Source: Deltaproteobacteria bacterium (lineage in GTDB: Bacteria; Desulfobacterota; Syntrophia; Syntrophales; UBA5619). From it: DNA of 44,749 nucleotides. The position numbers were made by a program, and so were the translations under genes. Positions within the stretch are counted from its first letter, which is position 1; each line of letters starts with the position of its first letter. The notes below the pieces were generated by a model, which searched no databases, was not told the DNA's origin, and was given only the letters and a program-made list of their open reading frames with translations. Shown here piece after piece: positions 16,229-24,664 of the stretch. Location of the stretch: contig JAPLJY010000054.1 of assembly GCA_026388345.1 (NCBI GenBank), positions 1-44,749 on the forward strand, given 5' to 3'.

Positions 16229-17053
16229 ATGCTCACTGAAATTGAGATCCCCGAAGGCATCCTGCTGGCGGACAGCGTCAATTATCTGAACTCGACAGCC
16301 CAGGGAAAAGTCGCAATCGCAAGTTCCCATGGCGGCATTTATGCAGCATACAAGGCAGCGGCCAGCAGTGCCCGGGCGATCATCCTCAATGACGCCGGTG
16401 TCGGGCGCGAGGATGCCGGGATCGCCTGCCTCGACTACTGTGAACGGATAGGCATGGCTGCGGCGGTCGTCTCAAACGCTTCAGCGCGAATCGGAGACGT
16501 GGCCGACATGTTTCGCAGGGGCATCATCAGTCACGCCAACCGATTCGCGAAAGCTGTTGGTTGCACCCCGGGTACGGCATGCGCTCACGCGGCGGTGTGT
16601 CTGAAAAGGGCTCCGCTTCCGATCGGCACGCCTCCGGCCTATGAGGAGACCCGTTTCCTGATCTCAGAGGGGCGCCCACGAGTTGTGTGCATCGATTCGG
16701 CGTCTCTTGTGAAGCCCGAAGATGCTGGTCAGATTGTCATCACCGGCTCCCATGGAGGTCTCATGGGGGGGGTGCGCGAGAAGGCGTTCAACGTACAGGC
16801 GCTCGTCGCAATCTTCAATGATGCGGGGGTCGGCATTGACCAGGCGGGACTCGGCCGCCTTGGCGCACTTGATGAACGTGGCATTGCCTCCGTAACGGTG
16901 GCCAATACCAGCGCCCGCATCGGTGATTCGCGCTCAACATACAACGATGGAATCATCTCCCATGCCAATCAGCATGCAATTCGGTTGGGAGCATCTCGCG
17001 GAATAACGGTGAAGGACTTTGTGGAACGCGTGTGTCGAAACGTCGCGCCCTAA
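16229..17053 (+). CDS. Unrecognised protein with two tandem copies of one domain
   Basis: I do not recognise a characterised family. The 274 residues are two diverged copies of a domain of about 105 residues. Copy 1 has SSHGG (32-36), NDAGVG (54-59), SARIGD (85-90) and GIISHAN (98-104). Copy 2 has GSHGG (173-177), NDAGVG (197-202), SARIGD (228-233) and GIISHAN (241-247), offset by 141-143 residues. Repeated His, Asp and Arg suggest a ligand- or metal-binding active site in each half or at their interface. No signal peptide or membrane segment. GGAG lies 8 bases before the ATG. It is 68 bases after the PdxA-like gene and upstream of the AOR gene, pointing to an enzyme of the same catabolic route. 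Confidence 0.85.
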   Translation: MLTEIEIPEGILLADSVNYLNSTAQGKVAIASSHGGIYAAYKAAASSARAIILNDAGVGREDAGIACLDYCERIGMAAAVVSNASARIGDVADMFRRGIISHANRFAKAVGCTPGTACAHAAVCLKRAPLPIGTPPAYEETRFLISEGRPRVVCIDSASLVKPEDAGQIVITGSHGGLMGGVREKAFNVQALVAIFNDAGVGIDQAGLGRLGALDERGIASVTVANTSARIGDSRSTYNDGIISHANQHAIRLGASRGITVKDFVERVCRNVAP

Positions 17054-17109
17054 ACAATGAAGGAGATATGGAATCCTTACGTTGTTTACAGGAAAGGAGG
17101 GTTGCACAG

Positions 17110-18963
17110 ATGAACGAGTTATGCGGCTTCGCCGGGAAAATATTGAGAGTGGATCTTTCTGAAGGCAAAACATGGTCAGAGGACTTGGACGATGAAACAT
17201 TAAGAAAATGGGTAGGGGGCGTCGGACTCGGAGCAAAATACCTGTATGAAGAGGTTCCTCCCGGGGTTGAATGGTCCGATCCCGAGAATCGACTGATATG
17301 GACCACGGGTCCTTTGGCAGGAAGCGGTGTTTTCGGCGCCGGAGCATTCAATATCACGACAAAGAGTCCGATGACCAATACTGCCGCATCATGCCAGGCG
17401 AATGGCTTTTTCGGCGCCTATCTCAAATTTTCCGGTTTTGACGGCATCGTCTTCCAGGGGAAATCACCTCATCCCGTTTATCTCATCATCCGTAACGGAC
17501 AAGCGGAGATTCGGGATGCAAGACATCTTTCCGGAAAAGATGTACAGATGGTGGAGGATGATTTACGGAAAGAATTGGGAGTTGGGGAACGCGACGTAAG
17601 CATCTATGCCATCGGACCCGCCGGTGAGAACAAGGTCCGTTATTCAGCCATTGTAGGAGATCGCGGTCATGTTGCCGCCCACGGCGGCACCGGTGCGGTC
17701 ATGGGATCAAAGAACCTTAAGGCCGTTGTAGCATATCGAGGAGACCTTAATTTTAAAATTTCAGATCCAATTGCATTACAAGAGGCCAACAGAGAGTTGT
17801 ATGAATTTGCCAAGTCCTGGGGCCCCTTTCAGAACTTTGGAACTGCCGGACTTTTATCAGGGGTATATGCAGCGGGAGCATTGCCTGTGAAGAATCTGAC
17901 TGAACACCTTTTCCCCGAGCATGAAAAGATGAATGGTCAGTACATCAGAAGTCATTTCAAGGTTCAGCGTAAGCCCTGTTACAAGTGTCCTATCGCCCAT
18001 GTGGTAGAAGTGACGGTGACAGAAGGGCCTTATACCGGTCTTGTATGGGAGGAGCCCGAATATGAATGCCTGGCAGGATTCGGCCCTATGATCGGCAATA
18101 CGGATCTGGGGGCGGTGGTCATGTTGGTCAGAGAAGTTGACCGCCTCGGAATAGATGGCAATGAGGCATCCTGGACTTTGGCTTGGGCAATGGAGTGTTT
18201 CGAGAAAGGGGTGCTCACGGAGAAAGAGACAGAGGGTCTTGCCCTTCACTGGGGAAATGTAGAAGCAGCCAAAGAATTGCTCAATCGAATTGCACATAGA
18301 GAAGGCTATATCGGCAATCTCTTGGCGGATGGCGTGATGAGGGCATCTAAGCAAATAGGAGGGGAAGCAGCCGATTGGGCGGTGTATACCCGCAAAGGTG
18401 CGACGCCGAGAGGGCACGATCATCGGGCAAGGTGGGCCGAACTGTTTGATACGTGCATGACCAATACCAGCACTATCGAGTCAACCTTCGGCGGAACCAG
18501 ACCCGATATGGTTGATAACATTCCTCCGATTACGGACCCTTACTCCCATGAGGAGGTCTCCACCCTGAATGCCAAATTTAATGGAATCCGCCAGTTTGAT
18601 GATTGTCTTGGAACTTGCCGTCTTGCCTCGCCTCATCCGAAGATGGTATTAAAATGTTTTAATGCCGTAACGGGGTGGAACTGGACCCTGGACGATGCCT
18701 TCACCGCAGGCCGGCGCATCGTTAACCTCCTGAGGGTCTTCAATTTTAAACATGGGATGAAGGCAGAGGATGAAAGGCCCTCCACGCGTTATGGTTCTAT
18801 CCCGGTCGGCGGCCTTGCTCAAGGAAAAAACATTATGGAAAAATGGGATATTATGGTAAAGAATTACTATGAATTAATGGGTTGGGATTCAGAAACCGGG
18901 AAACCGCTACCTGAAACCTTGAAAAGTCTTGGATTAGAAAACGTGATAAAGGACCTTCAATGA
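17110..18963 (+). CDS. Tungsten-dependent aldehyde:ferredoxin oxidoreductase family protein
   Basis: A 617-residue AOR-family enzyme. These bind a bis-pyranopterin tungsten cofactor and one [4Fe-4S] cluster and usually oxidise aldehydes to acids with ferredoxin. The N-terminus (GFAGKILRVDLSEGK) and AHGGTGAVMGSKNLKAV (pterin binding) are typical. The cluster motif has C290 and C293, and the final ligand is C503 in CLGTC, but the third position (C295 in Pyrococcus AOR) is H297 here. The start at 17110 follows AGGAAAGGAGG; an upstream in-frame ATG at 17032 overlaps the previous gene. Codon usage looks more AT-rich than the flanking genes. Neighbours suggest it detoxifies or oxidises an aldehyde, but BamB-like roles in the family mean the reaction is not certain. 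Confidence 0.88.
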   Translation: MNELCGFAGKILRVDLSEGKTWSEDLDDETLRKWVGGVGLGAKYLYEEVPPGVEWSDPENRLIWTTGPLAGSGVFGAGAFNITTKSPMTNTAASCQANGFFGAYLKFSGFDGIVFQGKSPHPVYLIIRNGQAEIRDARHLSGKDVQMVEDDLRKELGVGERDVSIYAIGPAGENKVRYSAIVGDRGHVAAHGGTGAVMGSKNLKAVVAYRGDLNFKISDPIALQEANRELYEFAKSWGPFQNFGTAGLLSGVYAAGALPVKNLTEHLFPEHEKMNGQYIRSHFKVQRKPCYKCPIAHVVEVTVTEGPYTGLVWEEPEYECLAGFGPMIGNTDLGAVVMLVREVDRLGIDGNEASWTLAWAMECFEKGVLTEKETEGLALHWGNVEAAKELLNRIAHREGYIGNLLADGVMRASKQIGGEAADWAVYTRKGATPRGHDHRARWAELFDTCMTNTSTIESTFGGTRPDMVDNIPPITDPYSHEEVSTLNAKFNGIRQFDDCLGTCRLASPHPKMVLKCFNAVTGWNWTLDDAFTAGRRIVNLLRVFNFKHGMKAEDERPSTRYGSIPVGGLAQGKNIMEKWDIMVKNYYELMGWDSETGKPLPETLKSLGLENVIKDLQ

Positions 18964-19064
18964 GAAATATCTTGGGGTGTGAACACGTATTTGAATTTAG
19001 GCTGTGATTAGCAATTATAATCATAAAATCATTTGATAGGCCGGTTGAAAGAAAGGGAAAGGTC

Positions 19065-20585
19065 ATGAATGGATTGAGGCGATTGAGATATTGCGTGAAC
19101 AATGAGTGGCGAGAGTCGAAAACGACGAAGTACATGCCTGTGACGAACTCCAGTACGGGAGAGGTGATGGCAGAAGCGCCTTGCTGTACGGTGGACGAGG
19201 TGAACAATGCTGTGACGGCGGCAAAAGTGGCCTTTCCGGCGTGGTCTTCCACACCCATCCAGGACCGGATGGGTGTGATGTTTCACTTCAGGAATCTTTT
19301 GGAGTCCCACATGGAGGATCTGACGCTCTCCGTAGCGATGGAGCTTGGTAAGAACCTTGGGGAGGCCCGTGGAGACGTTATTAAGGCCATGGAAGTAGTT
19401 GAGATGGCCTGCGGTGCGCCGATTCTGATGCAGGGGGATGCTCTAATGAATATATCCACCGGCCATGATACGGTTATGTACCGGGAGCCTTTAGGAGTAT
19501 TTGCCGGGATCGTGCCTTTCAATTTTCCGGCGATGATTCCTTTCGGCTGGATGATACCCTTGTGCATTACGCTGGGCAATACGTTTGTTCTGAAAGCGGC
19601 AAGCCTGACGCCCATGACGGCCATGCGCGTTCTGGAACTCCTCATCGAGGCGGGCATGCCCAAGGGAGTCGTGAACCTTGTTACCTGCAGCCGCAATGAA
19701 GCAGAACTTCTTTTGAAGCATCCCGATGTCAGGGGGATTTCCTATGTGGGTTCCACCGCAGTAGGACTTCACATTTACTCCACCGCTGCGGCCCATGGGA
19801 AGCGGGTCCAGGCTTTGTGCGAGGCAAAGAATCATGGTCTGGTTTTACGCGATGCCGCCCTGGAGCGGTCGGCCTTGGGGATCATCAACTCAACGTTTGG
19901 TTGCGCGGGTATGCGCTGCATGGCCTTGCCGGTGCTTTGTGTCGAGGAAGCCTGTGCCGATGAGTTCATTTCTTATCTGGTTAAGTTTGCCAAACAGAGG
20001 AAGGTGGGCTGCGCCTACCATCAGGAGACGGATTTGGGCCCCGTTGTCTCCGCGGAGCATAAGGAGTCCGTCATTAACTGGATCAACAAAGGCGTCGAGG
20101 AAGGTGCCGATCTGATCCTGGATGGTCGCAATATCGTCGTAGCCGACTTCGAAAACGGACACTTCATCGGTCCGACAATCTTCGATCATGTGAAACCGGG
20201 CATGTCCGTGGGAGACTCTGAGATCTTCGGCCCGGTCACATGCATCAAGCGGGTGAAGGATTTCGAGGAGGGCTTGTCCATAATGAATGGCAGCCGATTT
20301 GCCAATGGGTCCTGTATCTTTACGCAAAGCGGCTACTATGCCCGGGAGTTCGTTCGCCGGACCCATGGAGGTATGGTGGGGGTGAATGTGGGCATTCCCG
20401 TGCCCGTTTCTTACTTCCCCTTTGCGGGCCACAAGGACTCGTTCTTCGGAGATCTCCACGTGATGGGCAGAGATGGGGTCGCATTTTATACGGAATCGAA
20501 GTGCGTGACCTCCAGATGGTTCAGTGAAGAGGACAAAAAGGAGACCTGTGTCGGTACCTGGGAAGGGACCATCACTCGGAAGTAG
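19065..20585 (+). CDS. mmsA: CoA-acylating methylmalonate-semialdehyde dehydrogenase family
   Basis: A 506-residue aldehyde dehydrogenase of the MmsA type, which converts methylmalonate semialdehyde (or malonate semialdehyde) plus CoA and NAD to propionyl-CoA (or acetyl-CoA) and CO2. The catalytic cysteine is C285 in GMRCMAL, and KNHGLVLRDA is the MmsA-style segment lacking the general-base glutamate of ordinary ALDHs. VPFNFPAMIPFGWMIPL is also typical. AAAGG precedes the ATG. A hydroxyisobutyrate-dehydrogenase-like gene follows 116 bases later, the classic mmsA-mmsB pairing of valine/3-hydroxyisobutyrate breakdown. Substrate in this cluster may be another semialdehyde. Confidence 0.88.
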   Translation: MNGLRRLRYCVNNEWRESKTTKYMPVTNSSTGEVMAEAPCCTVDEVNNAVTAAKVAFPAWSSTPIQDRMGVMFHFRNLLESHMEDLTLSVAMELGKNLGEARGDVIKAMEVVEMACGAPILMQGDALMNISTGHDTVMYREPLGVFAGIVPFNFPAMIPFGWMIPLCITLGNTFVLKAASLTPMTAMRVLELLIEAGMPKGVVNLVTCSRNEAELLLKHPDVRGISYVGSTAVGLHIYSTAAAHGKRVQALCEAKNHGLVLRDAALERSALGIINSTFGCAGMRCMALPVLCVEEACADEFISYLVKFAKQRKVGCAYHQETDLGPVVSAEHKESVINWINKGVEEGADLILDGRNIVVADFENGHFIGPTIFDHVKPGMSVGDSEIFGPVTCIKRVKDFEEGLSIMNGSRFANGSCIFTQSGYYAREFVRRTHGGMVGVNVGIPVPVSYFPFAGHKDSFFGDLHVMGRDGVAFYTESKCVTSRWFSEEDKKETCVGTWEGTITRK

Positions 20586-20701
20586 TGTAAAGCACAGGAA
20601 ATGATTCGGGGTACGTTGTTTATAAACGGCTGCTTTGCGGTGATGCCAATTAGATGCAAGCGACCTCAGATAGCAATCAGGTGTTCAGATCGGAGACCAT
20701 C

Positions 20702-21596
20702 ATGGCTATCGGCTTCATCGGCATTGGCAAAATGGGGCTTCCCATGGCGGAGCATCTGCTCGGCATGGGCGAGGAATTCATTATCCACGACATCTACGAG
20801 GCGGCGCTTGCGCCGTTGACCGCACGGCAAGCTCGACCCGCAGCAAATCCACGTGAGGTCGCCGACCGTGCGGAGATCACGTTCGTCTCCCTGCCGACGC
20901 TCGACATCCTGCGCGAGGTCGTACTCGGCCGTGACGGCGCCGTTCATGGCACGGCGATGAAGCTGCTGGTGAACACGTGCACTGTCTGTCGGTGTGCCTC
21001 TGATCGAAGAGCTGGACAAGGAGCTCGCAGCCAAAGGCATCGCCCTTCTCGACTGCCCGATCAGCGGCGGTCCCTCCCGCGCGCGCGCCGGAACGCTCTC
21101 CGTCATGGTCTCGGGTGAGCCCACTCTCGTTGAGAAAGTGCGCCCACTCATTTCTCGATGGGGGGCCGTGACCGTCGCTGGTCCTCGTCCCGGCATGGCG
21201 CAGGTACTGAAGCTCACCAACAACATCCTTTCCGCCGTGGCACTCGCCGCCACTTGCGAGGCCTATGTCATGAGCGCAAAGGGTGGAATCGACCCGGAGA
21301 TCATGACCGCGGCCATCAACCGCGGCAGCGGGCGCAACAGTGCGACACTCGAGAAAATACCGGAATCCGTGCTCAACCGGAAATTCGACTACGGTGCGCC
21401 GATGCATATCTTAATGAAGGACATCGACCTCGCCATTAACCAGGGCGAGCGTCTCGGCATTCCAATGTGGGTGTGCCAGGCCGCGCGTCTTGTTTTCAAG
21501 CACGCAATGTTCGAGGGCATGGCCGAGTGCGACATTACGGAGCTTGTACGTGTTGTCGAGCGGGGTGCTGGATTCGAGCTGCCGAAGACGCGTTAG
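20702..21596 (+). pseudogene. mmsB: 3-hydroxyisobutyrate dehydrogenase family, frameshifted
   Basis: Two reading frames make one beta-hydroxyacid dehydrogenase. The first (20702 to about 20989) has the NAD-binding start AIGFIGIGKMGLPMAEHLL and runs to VNTCTV. The second (from about 20988) continues VGVPLIEELDKELA, then DCPISGGPSRARAGTLS and the catalytic-lysine region QVLKLTNN. The break lies at TGTCTGTC (20983-20990), where a 4-base tandem duplication shifts the frame by +1; removing one TGTC gives a 296-residue protein of normal length reading NTCTVGVPLIEEL. GGAG lies 6 bases before the ATG. The enzyme would oxidise a 3-hydroxyacid to a semialdehyde for the adjacent MmsA. Real mutation, phase variation or sequencing error cannot be separated here. 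Confidence 0.85.
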
Positions 21597-21691
21597 ACCG
21601 GGAGGAGGCCTTCAAAATCCACCCTTACTTCCTGCTCTTTCAAATCGATCCCTGCTATTCTTCCGATATTCTTGTTGAAAACTTCTTTTTG

Positions 21692-22654
21692 CTAACGATC
21701 TGTCGCCGATGGTGGAGCAACGGAAAGCTCGCATACCTGTTTGTATAGTTCGGCCGTCATTTCAATTTCCAAAGATTTCAGAGAGTCCTCCAACTGATCG
21801 TTATTGCGCGCGCCGATAATGGGAGCGGTTACCGCAGGATGATAGCCTGTCCAGGCCACTGCCAATGCGGCTGCACTATAATTGTGCTCCTTTGTAAATT
21901 GCGTAAATTTTCTAACCGTTTCATGGATCAAGGCATTACCGTATCTTTTGGGGTATTCCTGATTCTCGAGGAACCTTCCTATAGAAATGACCCTGTCCGC
22001 GATATATTTTCCCGTAAGCAAGCCTCCTGCCAATGGGCCGTACGTAATTACTCCCAGATTTTCCGAAGCCGCCATGGGCAAAATTTCCACTTCTGACTGA
22101 CGCTTGACCAAATTGTACATGGGTTCAATACATCGAAAAGGACTCCATCCTTCTCGTTTGGAAATAGCCCGGGCCTTCATGATTTGCCCGGCCGCATAAT
22201 TACTTGCGGCCGGATAAAGAATCTTCCCCTGTTTCACCAAATCATCCAGGGCACGCAAAGAATCTTCCATGTCGGGATCAGGATCGAAATAGTGTAAAAA
22301 ATAGATGTCGATATAATCCGTCTTCAGCCGCCTCAGACTCTCTTCGACAGAAGCCATGATATGGCGGCGTGAAGTTCCGCGGGCATTGATATCCGCACCG
22401 ACACGGTTGAATACTTTGGTTGTAATGATGACTTCACCACGACAGTCATGGATCAATTCGCCCAAGATCCTCTCTGATTCCCCGCCGGCATAATTATTGG
22501 CACAATCAAAAAAATTGATCCCTGCATCACGACAACGCCCGAATATGGAAGCTGAAGCAGCCTTATCCGCTTCTTTGCCGAATGTCATTGTACCCATACA
22601 CAGCCGCGATACCTTTACTCCCGTACTGCCTAAAAGCTTATAATCCATGCTCAT
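21692..22654 (-). CDS. Aldo/keto reductase
   Basis: A 320-residue NAD(P)H-dependent oxidoreductase with the TIM-barrel AKR fold. The catalytic tetrad is complete: D50, Y55 (NNYAGG), K80 (ITTKV) and H121 (FLHYFD). The C-terminal IIGARNNDQLEDSL is the usual cofactor-phosphate loop. The start at 22654 has GGAGG 8 bases upstream; a longer frame would overlap the end of the upstream SDR gene. It is convergent with the broken mmsB-like gene and follows the SDR gene, 52 bases downstream. It resembles the YajO/tas type acting on sugar aldehydes or xenobiotic carbonyls; substrate unknown. Confidence 0.9.
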   Translation of the reverse strand: MSMDYKLLGSTGVKVSRLCMGTMTFGKEADKAASASIFGRCRDAGINFFDCANNYAGGESERILGELIHDCRGEVIITTKVFNRVGADINARGTSRRHIMASVEESLRRLKTDYIDIYFLHYFDPDPDMEDSLRALDDLVKQGKILYPAASNYAAGQIMKARAISKREGWSPFRCIEPMYNLVKRQSEVEILPMAASENLGVITYGPLAGGLLTGKYIADRVISIGRFLENQEYPKRYGNALIHETVRKFTQFTKEHNYSAAALAVAWTGYHPAVTAPIIGARNNDQLEDSLKSLEIEMTAELYKQVCELSVAPPSATDR

Positions 22655-22706
22655 CTCTCCATCCTCCCTCTGTATATAAACACCCTTTGAAATCGTTTTG
22701 TGCGGT

Positions 22707-23552
22707 TTATTTTCCTGCAGCCGCCTTGATGTGTTTCGCAATCAGGTTGATAAAACGGATCTCACTGTTGTCTTGCGGTTCGTAACCGATGACCCGCCGG
22801 GCGTTGGCGATGCTCCAAAAGGCATGGGGATTGTTGCTGATTCCATAGAAGATCTGAAAGGGAACCTCCTGCTCATTACGGATATCATCGGTTTCGATGC
22901 TCTTGATGAAAAGCTGCTGCATATCCCGGTTGCTGATATAGACGGCCAGGGACCGCCGCATGCAGCGAAAATCGCCCAACGGGCAATTTTCGACATCGGT
23001 CTCCCTCGGACCGCCAATGCGGATTTGCACATTTCCCAGCGGTTTGCCGGTTTGGCGACCTGTGGCAAAGACAAAACCGAGATGTTCGTACACCTCCTTT
23101 GCCCAGCCGTAGAAGTTATCGGATTGGGCGCGCCCGTTTGGATCGACAAAGTCCATCTTGCCGTCCAAAATGAGCGATTCGTAGTAGTCGGCGGCATGGT
23201 TGGAGCTGGCCACCACTACCCGCTTTACACCTTCTTCCAGAGAGGTTTGGTAAATGTTGTAGGCCATTTGCACATTGTCGAGTTCGTCCCAAAAAAGGGC
23301 ATCAGACTGTGACCGGTCGTTTCGGATAAAGCCAAAGTGGACCACCGTATCAATCCCTTGAAAGTGATGGCGATAAGCGTCTCGTTCGCGATTCACCAGG
23401 TTGGCCATTTGCACTCCTTCCACCAGGTTGCCGTTTCGATCTGCGGTGCGTACGTCGAGCAAGGTCAGGTCGTACCGACCGCGCAGCGCCGGCAAAACCT
23501 GACCGGCAATCACACCGGCGGCGCCGGTGACCAATACTTTTCGATTCGTCAT
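22707..23552 (-). CDS. NAD-dependent epimerase/dehydratase, uronate-dehydrogenase-like
   Basis: A 281-residue extended short-chain dehydrogenase. The Rossmann motif is VTGAAGVIAG (8-17), and the active site is S116/S117 in ASSNHA with Y148 and K152 in YGWAK. The SSNHA segment is characteristic of uronate dehydrogenases, which oxidise glucuronate or galacturonate to the aldarolactone with NAD, so a sugar or sugar-acid substrate is plausible. The start at 23552 has GGAGAG 6 bases upstream, better than the longer frame from 23576. It shares an operon direction with the AKR gene downstream. The exact substrate is not established. Confidence 0.87.
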   Translation of the reverse strand: MTNRKVLVTGAAGVIAGQVLPALRGRYDLTLLDVRTADRNGNLVEGVQMANLVNRERDAYRHHFQGIDTVVHFGFIRNDRSQSDALFWDELDNVQMAYNIYQTSLEEGVKRVVVASSNHAADYYESLILDGKMDFVDPNGRAQSDNFYGWAKEVYEHLGFVFATGRQTGKPLGNVQIRIGGPRETDVENCPLGDFRCMRRSLAVYISNRDMQQLFIKSIETDDIRNEQEVPFQIFYGISNNPHAFWSIANARRVIGYEPQDNSEIRFINLIAKHIKAAAGK

Positions 23553-23704
23553 GATATTCTCTCCAAAGATAACCATCCAACATTATTGACCAGTACGCTC
23601 ACGTCGGTCGATTCAATGATATATTTTTTCCCTTTTCAAACATTCCTTTCTCCGCGTGCCCGCTCTGATTCCGCCATGCGGATCAGTGAACGTCGATTCC
23701 GCCG

Positions 23705-24520
23705 TCAGGCTTTTTTCGCCTTCTTCTCCATCGCTCTCTGGAGGGCCTCCTGGATTTCGCGTGTGTTCAGGAAGGCGGAATTCCAGGCGGCGACATACTT
23801 GAGACCGTCGTCCACGCCATGGTCTTCCATGTAGGCAAGTATCCGCTTTGACCCCCGGACGGCGGGGGCGGCGTTCTCTGCGATTTCTGCGGCAAGCGCG
23901 AGGGCACCGGCCATGAGCGCCTCCTGGTTTTCGTAGACTTCATTGATGAGACCCATCCGCAGGGCTTCTTCCGCGGTGAAATCCCGACCGGTGAAGGCCA
24001 TCATCCGGGTATTTCCCTGACCGATGATCCGCGGGAGGCGATTGAGGCTGCCCATGTCGGCCACGATGGCTATTTTCGTTTCCCGAAGGGAGAAAACGGC
24101 ATCCCGTGAGGCAAGGCGAAGGTCACAGGCAGCGCTGATGTCGAGACCGGCGCCGATGCAGTGCCGGTGAATGGCCGCGATATAGATGTTGTTCCCGGCG
24201 GTCATCCGGTTGAAGCCCTCCTGCATGCGGAGGATGAGCCGGTAGAGCTCCTCCCTTGCGTCTGCGGTTGCCCCGGTCAGGGAGTTCTGGTTGTTCATGA
24301 AGAATTCAAAGACGTCGATGCCGACACTGAAGGATTTCCCACGTCCGGCGATGACGACGACACGGATCCCGGGATCTGACTCCAGTTCGTCGATCACCAG
24401 GGGAAGATCCTGCCAGAAGGACCAGTTCATGGCGTTGAGTTTTTCGGGACGGTTGAAATAGAGGATGGCCATCTTTGTTTCCGGAATCTTCTCCACTTGA
24501 AAAAACGGATAATCGTCCAT
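23705..24520 (-). CDS. Enoyl-CoA hydratase/isomerase family, dienoyl-CoA isomerase-like
   Basis: A 271-residue crotonase-fold protein. The oxyanion-hole region is GRGKSFSVGID (59-69) and HCIGAGLDIS (120-129). D127, E147 and D155 (GLDIS, LRETK, VADMGSLNRLP) have the same spacing (20 and 8 residues) as the triad D176/E196/D204 of rat delta-3,5-delta-2,4-dienoyl-CoA isomerase, so isomerisation of a dienoyl-CoA is more likely than simple hydration. I chose the ATG at 24520, nine bases after AGGAG; the ATG at 24529 directly abuts that site. It is followed 152 bases later by the SDR and AKR genes on the same strand. Confidence 0.88.
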   Translation of the reverse strand: MDDYPFFQVEKIPETKMAILYFNRPEKLNAMNWSFWQDLPLVIDELESDPGIRVVVIAGRGKSFSVGIDVFEFFMNNQNSLTGATADAREELYRLILRMQEGFNRMTAGNNIYIAAIHRHCIGAGLDISAACDLRLASRDAVFSLRETKIAIVADMGSLNRLPRIIGQGNTRMMAFTGRDFTAEEALRMGLINEVYENQEALMAGALALAAEIAENAAPAVRGSKRILAYMEDHGVDDGLKYVAAWNSAFLNTREIQEALQRAMEKKAKKA

Positions 24521-24664
24521 AATGCTCATCTCCTATCTATGCGACGGTTAATGAAATACATCCTTACGTTCTGGAAATCTTATACGCGGGACCAACGATC
24601 GGTTTCGAAGGGGCGATTCAGGGCGCCTGGTTTCCGAATGCATCGGGGGCAAAGGACACTGTAT

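Noticed and set aside
18991..19021. Promoter-like TTGAAT and TATAAT ahead of mmsA
   Set aside because: The spacer is 19 bases and the -35 is imperfect; the -10 match alone in AT-rich DNA is weak evidence.
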